Assembly (NCBI GenBank): GCA_043228905.1
Contig: JBHGNT010000016.1
Location: 4,402,001 to 4,466,000 of the forward strand
Reading direction: 5' to 3'
Source: Azolla caroliniana
Taxonomy: Eukaryota > Polypodiophyta
DNA length: 64,000 bases
In this document: in pieces, positions 12,244 to 24,571 of the stretch
How the letters are laid out: every line of letters begins with the position of its first letter
How positions within the stretch are numbered: the first letter of the stretch is position 1
Notes under the pieces: generated by a model
The model's database searches: none
The model's input: the letters and a program-made list of their open reading frames with translations, nothing else
Told to the model about the DNA's origin: nothing
Position numbers and translations under genes: made by a program

Positions 12244-13465
12244 CTACTACCCTCTTCCCTAGTGTTGGGCTTGGCAGGATTTTGTCAATGGAAGCGGATG
12301 TTAGCTATGCATTACTCTTCAATTAGCTCACTTTTCCCCACTCTCGCCATAATAAGCCAATAGTAGGTAATGTGCCCAAGATCATGGGCAAGTGTGTATT
12401 TCAACATAGTGGACTTCATGGCTCCTCAATGAGGGATAAGTAGTTCCCAAAAATAAGATTCAACATAGTGTTTTCTTTTCAACCTAGGGTGAACATGAAT
12501 TTAAATACCTCAATTAGATTCTAGCTTAAATAATTGGTTAGAAGAAATAATGAAGGTAGTCATTTTTTATTTGAATACTAATGGGGTCCCTTATGAGCAT
12601 GGGATTGAAAGGTGGGTAAGAAATGATAATAAGCAGGCTAATTTCTACCCTATATAAATGTAATGTGTAACACTTAGAAAGTTGATGGTGGTACCAAACC
12701 TTAAGTGGCTATATTATCTCTTTAATAGAGAGAAATGTAATATATACCTATTTATCCTTTTTTACTCTCCTCCGTTGTAATGGTTAGCTTATCATTGTTA
12801 ATAAATCAATACTGAGAGTCTCTTATTGTTATATCCATTAGTGATCGGTGAATCCTTAGCCATTAGTAACCTAGGAAACACTAAGCTGAGTAAGCAAAGA
12901 CTACCACCCACTATCAACACATGGCAACTTTAATGTACCAATCATGGAGTTTTGGACGAATGGTCTAATATGATTATCAAAGATGAAGAGTCAGAGTACT
13001 ACAAGACATGGTGACTTGTCCCTTATGACAAAGGAGAACCATTTTTATTGGGAGATGTATCGTGAGAACTACTAAGATGATTGATCACCATTGTGAGGAT
13101 TACTACCATAACAATTAGCAACCAAATCTTATAGCAATTAGAGTTATGCATGAGAAGAATGGTAACATATTTATAGCTTTACGGAAAGGCAATTTGGGTT
13201 ACAACTACAAGGCAATGCATAATTGGCTTGGTTATTACTATGAGGGAAGGTGGCATGTCAAGTAGGTTAGGTTTAGGTTCAAGAATTTGTAAGCATTTCC
13301 CTTTGTGTTTGGGGTTCAAGAGTTGGTTTTGATTCGGTTTGAGCCTTAATTGGCTTAACAATTTAACTATCTAATCATTCGAGGGACATGTTTTAAATAT
13401 TTATTAAATGCATTAATTAACTTTATAAATCATGTACTAGATCATATCAATTCATATGTAATATA
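12242..13465. other. AT-rich intergenic sequence, nothing recognised
   Basis: No convincing open frame, repeat structure or similarity was seen. Confidence 0.5.
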
Positions 13466-13792
13466 GGAATTGGCAACGGTTTGATTTCCTTTACCAATTT
13501 GGTCTTGTCTGAACCAAACCAATTAAGCCTTAACTAGTTTGGGAGTTTTTAAACTTGAAGTGAGCCAATGCCTTGGTTAAGCCTAAGCCAATTTAGGAAC
13601 CAAACTAGCTTTCATTGGTTTGGCTCAAACTAGTTTGGTTTGGTTTGAGTCTTACCAAACTAAGCTCAAACCGGTTAAGGAAGCTCAAGTCTAAACTGAG
13701 TTGGGACTGAGTTGAACCCAACCCAACCGCCAAACAATTTAAAAATTGTTTAACGGCTTGGTTCAGGCTTGAGCCGAGCCATTGCCAACTCC
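13466..13792. mobile_element. Small inverted-repeat element (MITE-like), copy 1
   Basis: The 327-bp segment begins GGAATTGGCAACGG and ends CCATTGCCAACTCC, inverted repeats matching at 12 of 14 positions. It is flanked by TAATATA on the left and TAATATT on the right, a possible target duplication. The interior is rich in TTTGGTTTGAG and CCAAACTAG motifs and codes for nothing. Copy 2 of the same family is split by element A. Confidence 0.6.
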
Positions 13793-14515
13793 TAATATTA
13801 TTATGAAGTTTTCATTTCAAACCCTTGCCCCTAACAGCTCTTTTAAGATTTAGTTTTCTTTTGAGTTTAAGGAAATCATCTTTCTTAATTAGTTGAAAAT
13901 AGAATGTACAATTGCCAATAATTCGGTTCAAGCCAAAAACTAAATCACAAAACCACAACTTAATGACTTAATAGTTCATGGATATCTTCAACCATCTTGT
14001 TTGAACTTGAGAATCACTCAATTGTTTTGATTTAAATGGTTTCAATTGAAATCTTTCGTTGTTCGGTTTGGTTTAAGTTTCAAAACTTTTGAAATCTTTT
14101 GAGTTTGAGACTCCCACAAACCCAACCATAGCCAATTACTATTCTTGTTTACATGTTTATTTAGATATCCAAACAATAAAGACAACCTCGATGTGACATA
14201 ATATAAAAATGCAATGTATTTTAGCAAGAAATCTCTTGTTTGTTTGTTTACTAGTATGAATTTGAAGCTAAAAAGCAACGTTTTATCTTATGTATGAATC
14301 AATTTCATTCAACAAGTTCTCGGTAAAATCCTACAAGTTTTGTTCGAGTTGAGGACTTTTGGAAAACTTGGAACATTTTGAAATTGCACAATTTGGGAAG
14401 TACATCCCATTAACACCCGCCACAAACGGGTGCAAAGCTAGAAAGCAATACATATGTTGTGGCTTCGTACAATGTTGAGAAAAACAATGTCAAGCATGGA
14501 TGTTAAAATAATTAG
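13793..14515. other. AT-rich repeat-derived sequence
   Basis: Contains further fragments of the TTGGTTTGAG / CAATTGCCAA repeat family (about 13910-14140) in decayed form. No gene recognised. Confidence 0.4.
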
Positions 14516-15485
14516 GAAATAACAATGGTTTGGTTTGAGCCGAATTAAACTTCAAAACCGTGGCTTTATGGATTACCCAATTCAGTTCAGGTTTGGAAAT
14601 ATGTAAGCTGTTTGGTTGGGGTTTGAGGAGTTCAATTTTAATCGGTTTCATTTAGTTGGAAGCTTTATTGGCTCTATGGCTTGACAGCTTAAGAGGTCAT
14701 TGGTTTAATGGTTAGGGGAACTATTCGGAAATATTTATTAAATATATAAATAAACTTTATGGATTATATATTATTATTATTATTATTACTCCAAAAATAT
14801 ATAATATTATTATGAAGTTTTAACTTTGAAATCTAGCCATTTATTTCAGGTTTAGTTTTATTGTCACCTTTTAAAAAATAACCCTTTCTTGAAAAGTTGA
14901 AAATTTGAGCGCACAATTGCCAACTAGTCAGTTCAAGCCAAAACAAAACCAAGAAACCACAACTTAATGGTTAGGGAAACTATTCGGAAATATTTATTAA
15001 ATATATAAATAAACTTTATAGATTATATATTATTATTATTATTCCAAAAATATATAATATTATTATGAAGTTTTAACTTTGAAATCTAGCCATTTATTTC
15101 AGGTTTAGTTTTATTGTCACCTTTTAAAAAATAACCCTTTCTTGAAAAGTTGAAAATTTGAGCACACAATTGCCAACTAGTCAGTTCGAGCCAAAACAAA
15201 ACCAAGAAACCACAACATAACAACCCGATGACTTAAGGTTTATAGATGTCTTGAACTACATATTTGGTTTGAGCTTGAAAATTCCTCAAATGGTTTATAA
15301 CTAATGGAAGGAGTTTTTTTTGGAAAAATAAATAAATAAATCTTGAAATGGTGTGGTTTGAGCATTTTCGTTTCAAATGGGTTTAGCTCAAAATTTCCAT
15401 GGTTTCATTTAAGTTTCAAAAAATTTAAATGGTTTGATTTTGAGACTCTTGAGTTAAACTGAACCAAACCATTGCCAATTACTAG
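14516..15485. mobile_element. Larger relative of the inverted-repeat family
   Basis: The left end contains TAACAATGGTTTGGTT and the right end AACCAAACCATTGCCAATTA, approximate inverted repeats of the same type as at 13466. The interior carries the 259-bp tandem duplication at 14708-15215. Boundaries are approximate and no target duplication was identified. Confidence 0.4.
14708..15215. repeat. Direct tandem duplication of a ~259-bp unit
   Basis: The unit starting ATGGTTAGGGGAACTATTCG at 14708 recurs from 14967 with few changes, including a shorter (TTA)n run. Each copy ends in AAGAAACCACAAC. Confidence 0.9.
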
Positions 15486-15884
15486 TGATAACATTACTCT
15501 AAAAATAAAAAGAATTTTACATTACTCTAGAAGCTACTTACTTGAGGAATAGTCTTTACGAATAAATTTGGTGCAAGTGCTCCAAACATGTTGCAGTAAT
15601 TGTCACAGTCATTAGAATAGAAAAAACATTTAAAAAGAATCTACTAATGTGCAAAAAACTTTAAAATATAAAAGAAGGCACTATAGTTTAGCAAAAATTG
15701 TGTCAAGTATCTTCTTGTATATACTAGTGAATTGTATAGGCCAACCATATAGACCAACATTAAATAATGCTAATAGTAAATAGGGTTGTTACCCTTTGAG
15801 CCAGCTAGCATGTTACGAGCAAAGCACACAACTAGTACACATGTGCACTATGAAAAGATAAGAAATCTATTTATAGGCTTTTAA

Positions 15885-15945
15885 GATGGTGTAGTGGTAA
15901 AGTTGTTGCATTCATTTATGGATTGAAGTCTCAAGTTGCATGCCT
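15885..15945 (+). mobile_element. tRNA-derived SINE-like head (degenerate)
   Basis: GATGGTGTAGTGGTAAAG resembles a pol III A-box region, and GGATTGAAGTCT about 35 bases on resembles a decayed B-box (consensus GGTTCGANNCC). It directly precedes the LINE remnant. Family not assigned. Confidence 0.35.
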
Positions 15946-16600
15946 TTGATGTTTTGTGGACTTCAAGAAATCCTTTGATATGGTACCAAGGAGTGAGCTT
16001 TGGAAAAGAATGATATAGAGCAGAATGCCTATAGAGTATTGAGCAGTTGTCACACAATTGTATGAGCAAGTTCGGGTAGGGGCCTATTGAAAATGGATTG
16101 TGGTTTCTTGGAGTACTTTTTGAGAAATAACGGGGGTCACGCATGGGTGCCCACCACTCATGCATTGAAAAACTTGAAGAAATAGTAAACAAGGTTGCAA
16201 AGAAGAATGATTAGATGGGTCAAAAGTCATGCATGAGCTTATTTTTATATTCCTATATGTTGATGATGTTTTATTCCACATGCTTTGGATGATATGCAAC
16301 AGTTACTTGATGTATTAAACATGTTCTTTCAAATAAGTGGGCTAGTTGTTAAGGTTGATAAAACAAAAATGATGGCAATAAAGGCATTATAGCCAAGACA
16401 CTACCCCCCACTTTTACATACAAGGGAGAAACAATACAAGTGGTGCAAAGCTTCAAATATATTGGTATTAATGTCCATCGACAAATAAGTGGAGTGTATT
16501 GAATAATCTGACTTGGCGCTTGACAATATGAAATGGTTTATGAGATGAGGGGTAAAAGATCTATTGGAGCTCTCAAGTGATCCTATGAAGCATATGATAA
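15945..16600 (+). mobile_element. Degenerate LINE (non-LTR) reverse transcriptase fragment
   Basis: Conceptual translation across stops gives FVDFKKSFDMVPRSELWKR, then THGCPP, YVDDVLF and FTYKGETIQVVQSFKYIGI in LINE order. These match the DFKKAFD, GCPLSP, YADD and post-RT blocks of non-LTR retrotransposons. Many stops and losses, so it is a fossil. Confidence 0.7.
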
Positions 16601-16630
16601 TCTAGGATAGATTATTAGAGACATTAAGTG

Positions 16631-16720
16631 GGAATTGACAATGGTTCGGTTTCGGCTTAACCGATTTGGCCTTGTCCAAACCAAACCGGTTAAGCCTTAG
16701 CTAGTTTGGGAGTTTCCAAT
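16631..16720. mobile_element. Inverted-repeat element copy 2, left part (split by element A)
   Basis: Starts GGAATTGACAATGG and follows copy 1 (13466) through TAAGCCTTAGCTAGTTTGGG. Element A interrupts it after CCAAT. The sequence resumes at 33163 and can be followed to about 33357. Confidence 0.65.
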
Positions 16721-17189
16721 TGTAAAGAATCAATGGTGATTCTTGTGTAGCGGAAGAGATGTGAGTTATGTGTGTATGTGTGAGAGAAGAGAGGAGAGAA
16801 GAGAAACACAAGATAGATAAGAGACAATATGAAGCACTCAAGAAGAAGAAGAAGGACATGTATATTAACAAGTAGAATATGAGATACAAAATAGCGTTAC
16901 AAGGAGTCACAACCAACTAAAAATGGAGTAGGAGGAGGGTGCTTTATATAGAGTCACCCTCTCTCTTCGTTTACTCACTACAACGTTCACTCTCTCACTA
17001 CCTTGAGGAATGTGAAGTCTTACGGTCATGGGGAATGTGGAACCCATTAGTTATGAGTCATAGAATATGAATCTATGACACATAGTTTAATGTGTAGAGA
17101 GTGGTGGTGTGACTCTTGACCTTTGGGTAATCATAGATTCTCAAAAGGTGTGTTCACACGTTGCTCTATGTTGAGCTTGATTCTCAACA
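16721..17189 (-). repeat. 3' LTR of element A
   Basis: 469 bp, TGTAAAG...TCAACA as written on the plus strand. The adjacent CGCCCCCTCAAGC (from 17190) is the complement of a GA/G-rich polypurine tract. Confidence 0.95.
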
Positions 17190-17199
17190 CGCCCCCTCA

Positions 17200-20100
17200 A
17201 GCTCAACTCGGGTCGGCTTCTTTCGGTTGATGTCCGCTTCGGCTCGTATCCAGTTCGAACGATCTTCGGTGTCCGCTTTGGCTCGTACCCAATTTGGTGG
17301 GTATCCGATTCTCGCTTGTACTCCCCCTCAAGCTTGGCAAGTCCGGGATCGTCAATCCAAGGTCTGACATGAATTGTCGAAGCTTGTCGGCTCCTAGGGC
17401 TTTCGTGAAGATGTCGGCCATTTGAAGATTCGTGTTGATGTGTAGAAGGTCGACATCTCTGGCCTGAACATGCTCTCGAATGAAGTGATAGTGCACTTAG
17501 ATATGCTTCGTGGAACACCGGGTTCTGAGCCAAATGAATACTGCTCATGTTGTCGCAGTAAAGGGGAGTCGGATCCTTGATGGGGACGCCCAAATCCTTC
17601 AAAACCCTCTTGAGCCATACGGCTTCACATGCAGCTACGGTTGCGGCCCTGTATTCCGCCTCCGTACTTGAAAGAGCGACGGTAGGCTGCTTCTTGCTAC
17701 TCCACGAAATCGTTTTGCTGCCGAGGGAGAAGACGAATTCAGAGGTCAATCGTCGATCGGCTTTGTAGCCAGCCCAATCCGCATCTGTGTACCCTTCGAG
17801 CTGTATTGGTGTGTTTGATTTGTAGAGAATGTCGTAATCCATTGTTCTGCCCACATATCGTAATACTCGCTTAGCGCAATTGAAATGGATATCTCGCGGA
17901 GTTTGCATGAATTGGCTAAGGAGTCCGACAGGATAGCTGATGTCGGGTCGTGTGATCGTGAGATAGATGAGGCTCCCGATCAGTTGTCGATATTGAGTCG
18001 GCTCACATTCTTCCGCACCAGAGTCCGCATCCAATTTGAGGTTTCGATCGAGAGGCGCAACGATAGATTTGCACTCAGTCATCCCGAACTTGTATACTAA
18101 GTTGAGAATGTAGTGTCGTTGGGAGATCATAATGCCGACCGGAATCTAAATTACTTCGATGCCAAGGAAGTAGTGTAGCTCCTTCATGTCCGTCATCTCG
18201 AATTTGTTGGAGAGGAGGGACTTCACCTTGTTGATGTCGACTAAATGCTCACCCCCAATAACCACATCATCCACGTATAGGATGATGACAATTGGGCTTT
18301 TAGACTCGTTTCGTACATAGAGGGAGTTCTCGGATTTCGACATTCAGAAGCCGATTTGATGAAGATATTGCGTAATCTTCAAATGTCAAGCACACGGTGC
18401 TTGCTTGAGGCCGTAGAGTTGCTTCTTGAGTCGACATACGACTTTCGGATGGATGCTCGATTCAAAACCGGGTGGTTGTACCATGTACACCTCCTCTTCT
18501 AATTCGCCTTGAAGAAAGGCGTTCTTTACATCCATTTGATGAAGGTGCCACCCTTTCGCTGCGGCGAGTGCAATTACGGTTCGCATAGTCGTCATCTTTG
18601 CCACTGGGGCAAAAGTTTCTTCGTAGTCGACTCCATGCGTCTGTGTGTATCCTTTCACTACGAGCCGAGCTTTGTAGCGGTTGACGGAGCCATCGGCATT
18701 ATACTTCACCTTGTAGATCTATCTGCAGCCGATCGCCTTCTTGTGCGGTGAGTGGGGAACGAGATACCATGTATCGTTCTTGCATAGTGCACGCATCTCC
18801 TCATTCAATGCTTCGATCCATCGCGGGTCCTTTGCGGCTTCGGAAAAGGTTTTTGGCTCCCGTACTGTTGTCACCTTCATCATAAAGGCATAATGGTACA
18901 CCATATACCCTAAACCCTAAACCCTGAACCTTGACTTTTCTCAGGTGGATCAGCGTAGCTTCTCGTTTGAGGATTCTAAGGCTTCCTTCGCTCCATTCGT
19001 CCGGATGTCAAGGCCTTCGAACTCACTATCGAGGGAGTGAGTCGATTCGTTGCCGTTGAGGTGATCTTCTTCATACTCCAGCATTTTTGCCTTCCCCTTG
19101 TCCAACTTCGGACTCGGTCGAGATGTGCTTTGATTGCTCGGAGGCTCTTGTGGTTCGCTCAGTCGGGTCGTGATCGGACTTTCTTCGAATATGCGCGTGA
19201 TGCGATCTTCTATTTCTTGTCCGACGGATTCCAGGTTGAGAGGAATCGTAGTCGTAGTTGTCTCTGGTGCGTACCAAGATGCGGACTCGTCGAAGACTAC
19301 ATCTCGACTCACACGAACCTTCCGAGTTGAGGGGTTATAGCACTTGTAGCCCTTTTGCTCCAATGAGTATCCTATGAGGATACATTTCTCCGACTTCGGG
19401 TCGAGCTTTTGTCACTTCTCGTCAAGGATGTGCACGTACGCAATGGAGCCGAATATCTGAACATGTGATAGATCCGGCTTCTTTTCGTAAAACTTCTCGT
19501 ACGGTGTAAGGTCGTGCACGCCGGATGTCGTACACTGATTCATGAGATAGACCGTCGTGTTAGTCGCTTCCGCCCAATACGATTTCAGCATGTGCTTCTC
19601 GTTGAGCATTGCCCGCGCAACTTCGAGGATGTGTCGATTCTTCCTTTCGGGTACTCCGTTCTGTTGTGGCGTATGTCTACACGAAAACTCTTGTCGAATT
19701 CCTTCTTTCCGTAGAAAAGCCAAAAATTCGTCGGAGAAGTACTCGTTTCCTCCATCAGACTGAAGGCACCATGCGTGTCAACTCGTAGCTTTTTCGACTC
19801 CACTCTTGAATTTTTGGAAGTGTCCGAACACTTCGCTCTTTTGCTGCAACGGGTAGATCCATGTGTGCCTCGAGAAGTCATCGATGAAGGTTACATAGTA
19901 TCGGGATCTGCTGAATGTCGTTGTTTGAGCCGGTCCCCATACGTCGGAATGAATTACATCGAGTACGCCTTTGCTCACATTCCTCTCCTTCGGAAATGAG
20001 TGTCGATGTTGCTTGCCGAATTGAAGGTCGGGAGTCCGATGACGACTCCTTTTGATTGCATTGCCTTAAGCTTTTGAAGGCTGATATGGCCAATCCGCTT

Positions 20101-20543
20101 GTGCCATAACTCTATATCGGAATCGGCTTTCGTGCCTTTTGCGAACATGGCCGATTTTATCTCGTTTGACTCGAGGATAAACATTCGATCTTCCTTTTGA
20201 CCCCGAGCGATGAGTCGGCCTTCCTTCTTGATAAAGCAACCACCTTAGTTGAATCGTACTTGCATTCCTTGCTCCACAATTTGGCTGACGGAGACCAAAT
20301 TCTTCGTAATGGTAGGAACATGCAAGACATGTTTAATGTAGGTTTGCTTCCCTTCTTCTCCGAATGGGACATTGCCGATGTGTCGGATCGGATGCGTAGT
20401 GTCATCTCCGGTTTCGACATAGCCGGATCGCTCCGGCTCTCGAAGTTCTCGGAACCATTCTTGATGAGACGTCACGTTGTTTGATGCGTTGGAGTCGACG
20501 AACCATACATCTTCCGGATCGGAGGCACTAGTTGATGTAGATG
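17200..20543 (-). pseudogene. Copia pol of element A: protease, integrase, RT, RNase H (broken)
   Basis: Reading leftward from 20543: protease with DSNAS at the active site (about 20500; usual DSGAS), GAG-pre-integrase (LWHKRIGH, about 20115), integrase with HSDVWG, FIDDFSRHTW and HTPQQNGVPERKNR, RT with [15 protein letters not shown] and YVDDVV (about 18290), and RNase H with TDADWAG, SSTEAEYRA and ADIFTKAL. At least six stops and a frameshift near 17500 interrupt it. Several stops sit where the family has Arg or Trp codons (CGA or TGG), fitting cytosine deamination. A telomere-like repeat lies in the linker at 18908-18930. Confidence 0.88.
18908..18930 (-). repeat. Telomere-like (TTTAGGG) repeat inside copia A pol
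   Basis: Plus strand CCCTAAACCCTAAACCCTGA: about three plant-type telomere units between the integrase and RT parts of pol. It is roughly 21 bp, a multiple of three, and adds a TAG in the apparent pol frame. Confidence 0.85.
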
Positions 20544-20548
20544 CCGCC
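20544..20548. other. Left target-site copy of element B
   Basis: CCGCC here and CCACC at 31562-31566 flank element B, matching at 4 of 5 bases. The single G/A difference fits decay after insertion. Confidence 0.65.
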
Positions 20549-20629
20549 TGTTGTGGACAAGGCCGTCAATGCGGAAGTGCAAGCAACATTCGTGATGAAG
20601 AAGAACCTGTGTATGCGCATAAGCAAGAT

Positions 20630-20681
<52 letters not shown>

Positions 20682-20874
20682 GCACAAACAAATGTTGTAT
20701 TCCAATAGCAACAGTTACAAAACAACAACCAACCTTTACTAAAGGTTACAAAGTCACTATATATAGTGACTATCCTAGGGCAACTGCCCCTTTATGCTAT
20801 TTACAGAAATAGCCCAAACTCGGGTTGTCCAAAGGGACGGTGTGAATACGGCCATTATACACTCATATTCGACA
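20549..20874 (-). repeat. 3' LTR of element B
   Basis: TGTTGTGG...TTCGACA on the plus strand, with an internal GA microsatellite (about 20637-20677) and TATATATAG (about 20759). Confidence 0.92.
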
Positions 20875-21071
20875 CTCTCCCGTAATGGGCGTATACATGG
20901 GTTATCTAAAGAATTACAAGTATATACAAGGTTTATCGGACAGATCAGTTTTGTTAGAGTGGGCAAGATCCGAAGACTGAAGACTGAACCGGTCAGGTTG
21001 GAAGGGTTGAAGCCAATCCTCAAAGAACTCATGTCGGTGGTCCGAAACCATCCTGTGTTGTGTGTCTGACT

Positions 21072-24000
21072 TTAACCGGACCTATTTTTCGTTACGCCCA
21101 TTTGGTGCCGAAGGGACCGGAAACGATCCGCCGAAAGACACTTGGTCATTCCATCTGCGAAATTATCGGTTGTGGATATCTTCTCTAGACCGATTTTCCC
21201 TAAAATGACGTAGTTCCGAACGAAGTGATATCGAACGTCGATATGCTTGGAGGCGTTGTGGTGAACCAGATTCTTTGACAAAGCAACAACACCTTGACTG
21301 TCGTTGTAGACAACTGGAACCGAGTCGGAGTCGACCTGTCGAAACGTGTGCGCTAGCCGATCGAGCCATAAAGCTTCTTTTGCCGTGTCAGACGCAGCTA
21401 CATATTCCGCTTCGGTCGTTGAGGTGGTTGTGCACTCCTGAAGTTTCGACTTCCACGAGATTGCTCCATTGCCGAATTTGAAACAATATCCGGTTGTTGA
21501 TTTCTGACTGTCCACACGGCCGGCGAAGTCCGAGTCCCTGAGGTTGAGTTCGGGCCGAAAAGAATGTCGTGGTCTTTTGTACCAGCTAGATATTTGAACA
21601 CATGCTTCACTTGGTTCCAGTGTGATCGGCCGGGGTTGTGTATGAATCTGCTAACGACTACTACGACGTGAGAAATATCAGGCTATGTCACGACCATCGC
21701 GTACATAAGGGAGCCGACTGCCCGTGCATACAGTACCGACTTCATATCTTCCCCCTCTGGGCCGGATGTTGGGCAGTCTCGCTGAGACAACCGAAGGTTA
21801 ATGGGGAGTGGGGTCGAAGCAGACTTGGCCGAGTGCATGTTGAAGCGTTCCAAGACACGTCCGATGTAGTCGGTTTGAGACAAGAAAAGTTGTCATTTAT
21901 CGCGATGCCGACTAATCTTCATACCAAGTATGTGTCTTGCTGGACCGAGGTCCTTCATGGCAAACTTCAACCGCAGTTTCCGAACGAGTTCGGTGAGCTC
22001 TCCCGCATGCCGACCGGAGAGTAGCATGTCGTCCACGTAGATGATGAGGAAGACGGGAGACCCGTCTTGAGTTGTTTTGGTGAAGAGACAGTGGTCCTCA
22101 TCGCTCTTTGAGAAGCCAACCGATTGGATGAAGTCGTCGAACTTCTTGTACCATTGTCAAGGTGCCTGTTTCAGGCCGTAGAGACTCTTCCTGAGTCGGC
22201 AGACTAGATGTTCCTAGCCGGATGCCACAAAGCATTTCGGCTTCTTCATATAGATTTCCTCCTGTAGGTCACCGTGGAGGAATGTCGTTTTTACATCTAG
22301 CTGAATCAGCTCCAAGTTGTTGGCGGCCACGATGCCGAGCATGAAACAATGGGTTGTCATTTTCACCACTGGTGAAAAGATTTCGTCGAAGTCGACGCCA
22401 TATTCTTGTCGAAAACCCTTCGCAACTAATCTGGCCTTGTACTTTGGGTTGGTCGAGTCAAATGTCTCTTTTAGTCGATAGACCCACTTACATGGAAGAG
22501 CACGTCGATTCTTCGGTAATTCGACCAAGTCCCAAGTCTTGTTTGCCCGAATGGAGTGCATTTCCAACTCCATCGCCAGATGCCATGTGGCTGAATCGGC
22601 AGATGCCGATGCTTCTTCGTAAGACGTCGGTTCGCCGACGTCGGTAAAGAAAATTCCCGGAGAGTACCTCTCCAGAGGTTGTGACAGTCTCTCGGATCTA
22701 CGAGGTATGACTGGACTAGTCGCACCGGGTGTTGATGTCGGATGGTCGGAAGCCGAGCCACTCGGTTGTGCTGAATCGGTGAATTCAATGCGGGAGGTGT
22801 CGGTTACCCATGAAACCAATCTCGTGTTGTGGGATGGGCCTTCATGAAGGGTTGGCACTTCGAAAAATATTACCCTTCGGACTTCAATAGGCCTTCCGGC
22901 CGTTTTATGAATAGCCGACTCATTGAACACAACGTCCAAACTTCAGACGATTTGTCTGTGCTCGGGGTCCTAGAGTCAGTATCCGATCTCACCGTCGGGT
23001 CCATACCCAAGGAAAATGCATTTCCTTGATCTTGGTTCGAGTTTTCGGCGATCGTCTTTCGGTATGAGGGCGTATGCCTTGCAACCGAAGATCCTCAGCT
23101 TGTCATAATTCGGCTTAGTGGCGGTCCATATTTCCTGAGGTATTTGAAGTCCTAGAGGTCTACTTAGCGACATATTTATTATGTGTACTACTGTAAGTAG
23201 AGCCTCCGCCCAAAAGTCATCCGACAGTCCGGAGTATTGGAGCATGGATACTATGCGTTCCTGAATCGTCTAATTCATGTGTTCTGCAATTCCGTTCTGC
23301 TCTAGACTATAAGGTGTCGTATATTCACGTCGAATGCAGTGTTCCCGGCAAAATTTGACGAATTCTTCAGACTTGAATTCTCCTCCGTTGTCGGTTCAGA
23401 GACATTTCAGTTTCCGACCGGTCTGATTTTCGACCATTGCAAGCCATTCGGAGAAGATCGAGAACACCCGATCTTTGGTTCTGATGGGGTAAGCCCACAC
23501 CTTCTGAGTTGAGTCGTCAATAAAACTGACGAAGTACGAAGCACTACCAAGAGACTGATGTGGCATCAGGCCACAGACGTTTGAGTGGACCAAATCGAGG
23601 GGACTCGATTCTCTTGGTGCTGATGTCGGGTGTGATATGGTTACCTGTTTGCCGTACTGGCAATGCTCACAGAATTTGTGATCCAAGAAGGAGAGCTTGG
23701 GGATGTAACCGGCTCTGGATAGGTGCATTATGCCGGCCTTCCTGAGGTGTCCAAGTCGTCCGTGCCATAACGATGACACGGGAATATCGACCAAAAACAA
23801 GTCACCCTCTTTGAGTGTGACATATAAAGGGTACAAGGAATGTACCTTTAGTCCTCGAGCAAGCAGGAGGTTCCCTTTGTGGAGTGTCCACCCTCTTGAT
23901 GAGAACCCGGCACGGATGCCAGCTTCGTCAAGTTGTCTGACTGAGATCAAGGGTTTTGAAAGCTCAAGAACGTGTCTGACGTTGTGTAATACGAGTGTAG

Positions 24001-24228
24001 AGCCACCCGGAAGGTTGAGCTCTACAGTGCCGATTCCGATTATGGCACAATGTTGCGAGTTCCCAACTCGAACTAAGTCGGAGTGCCGGTCCGAGTATTG
24101 CCGAAACTAAGATCGGTGAGGTGTCACATGATACGACGCGCCCGAGTCTAGGAGCCATGTCCTCGATTCCTCAGTCGTAAGCAGAACTTCTGATTCGATC
24201 GGGTTCTCTATGGACAATATGTTCGGGC
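21072..24228 (-). pseudogene. Copia pol of element B: protease, integrase, RT, RNase H (broken)
   Basis: Leftward order: protease LLDSGASYHVTPH (about 24150), GAG-pre-integrase SLWHGRLGHLRKAG, HCQYGKQ, integrase FVSFIDDSTQKVWAY, TDNGGEF and a DFWAEA block, a Pro/Ser-rich linker, RT with LDVKTTFLHGDLQEE and YVDDMLLSG (about 22040), then RNase H with STTEAEYVAA, NDSQG and HIDVRYHFVR. Stops at 23397, 22940, 22210 and others, plus a frameshift near 21530, leave it inactive. Sequence differs from element A throughout, so A and B are separate families. Confidence 0.87.
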
Positions 24229-24560
24229 GAGGAAGTGAGAAGAGGAGAGAGAGAGAGAAATAGGATGATGACAGCAGCTCTTATATTATATGAAAGATAA
24301 GTACAAATCGGCTAAGAGGCTTAAGACTGGTGTTGAACCAATTTGGTTCAAAACAATGCCTTGTGCCTCCTTTTATAGTGTTTTTAGGAATAATCCTGAA
24401 GCTTCTAGAATGTTCCAGAGAGATCTGGAATATACATCAATTTTCTATGATAAAGCATAAATGAAAATAATATCCTACAAAATACAATTCATAGTCTAAT
24501 GGTAAGAGCTCGACCCATGTAGCATAAGGTCATGGGATCGAGTCTTGCCATATCATGACA
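24229..24560 (-). repeat. 3' LTR of element C, with tRNA-like segment
   Basis: Near-identical to 29429-29762. On the plus strand, 24495-24545 contains TCTAATGGTAAGAGC and GGGATCGAGTCT, resembling pol III A- and B-boxes of a tRNA. The polypurine tract AAGGGGGAGATAG (minus strand) adjoins at about 24561-24573. Confidence 0.88.
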
Positions 24561-24571
24561 CTATCTCCCCC

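Noticed and set aside
19037-20093. Many plus-strand frames across elements A, B and C
   Set aside because: Shadows of the minus-strand retrotransposon coding regions.
24229-24560. Genuine tRNA gene
   Set aside because: A- and B-box-like motifs exist, but they lie in an LTR, are duplicated in both LTRs, and I could not draw a full cloverleaf.
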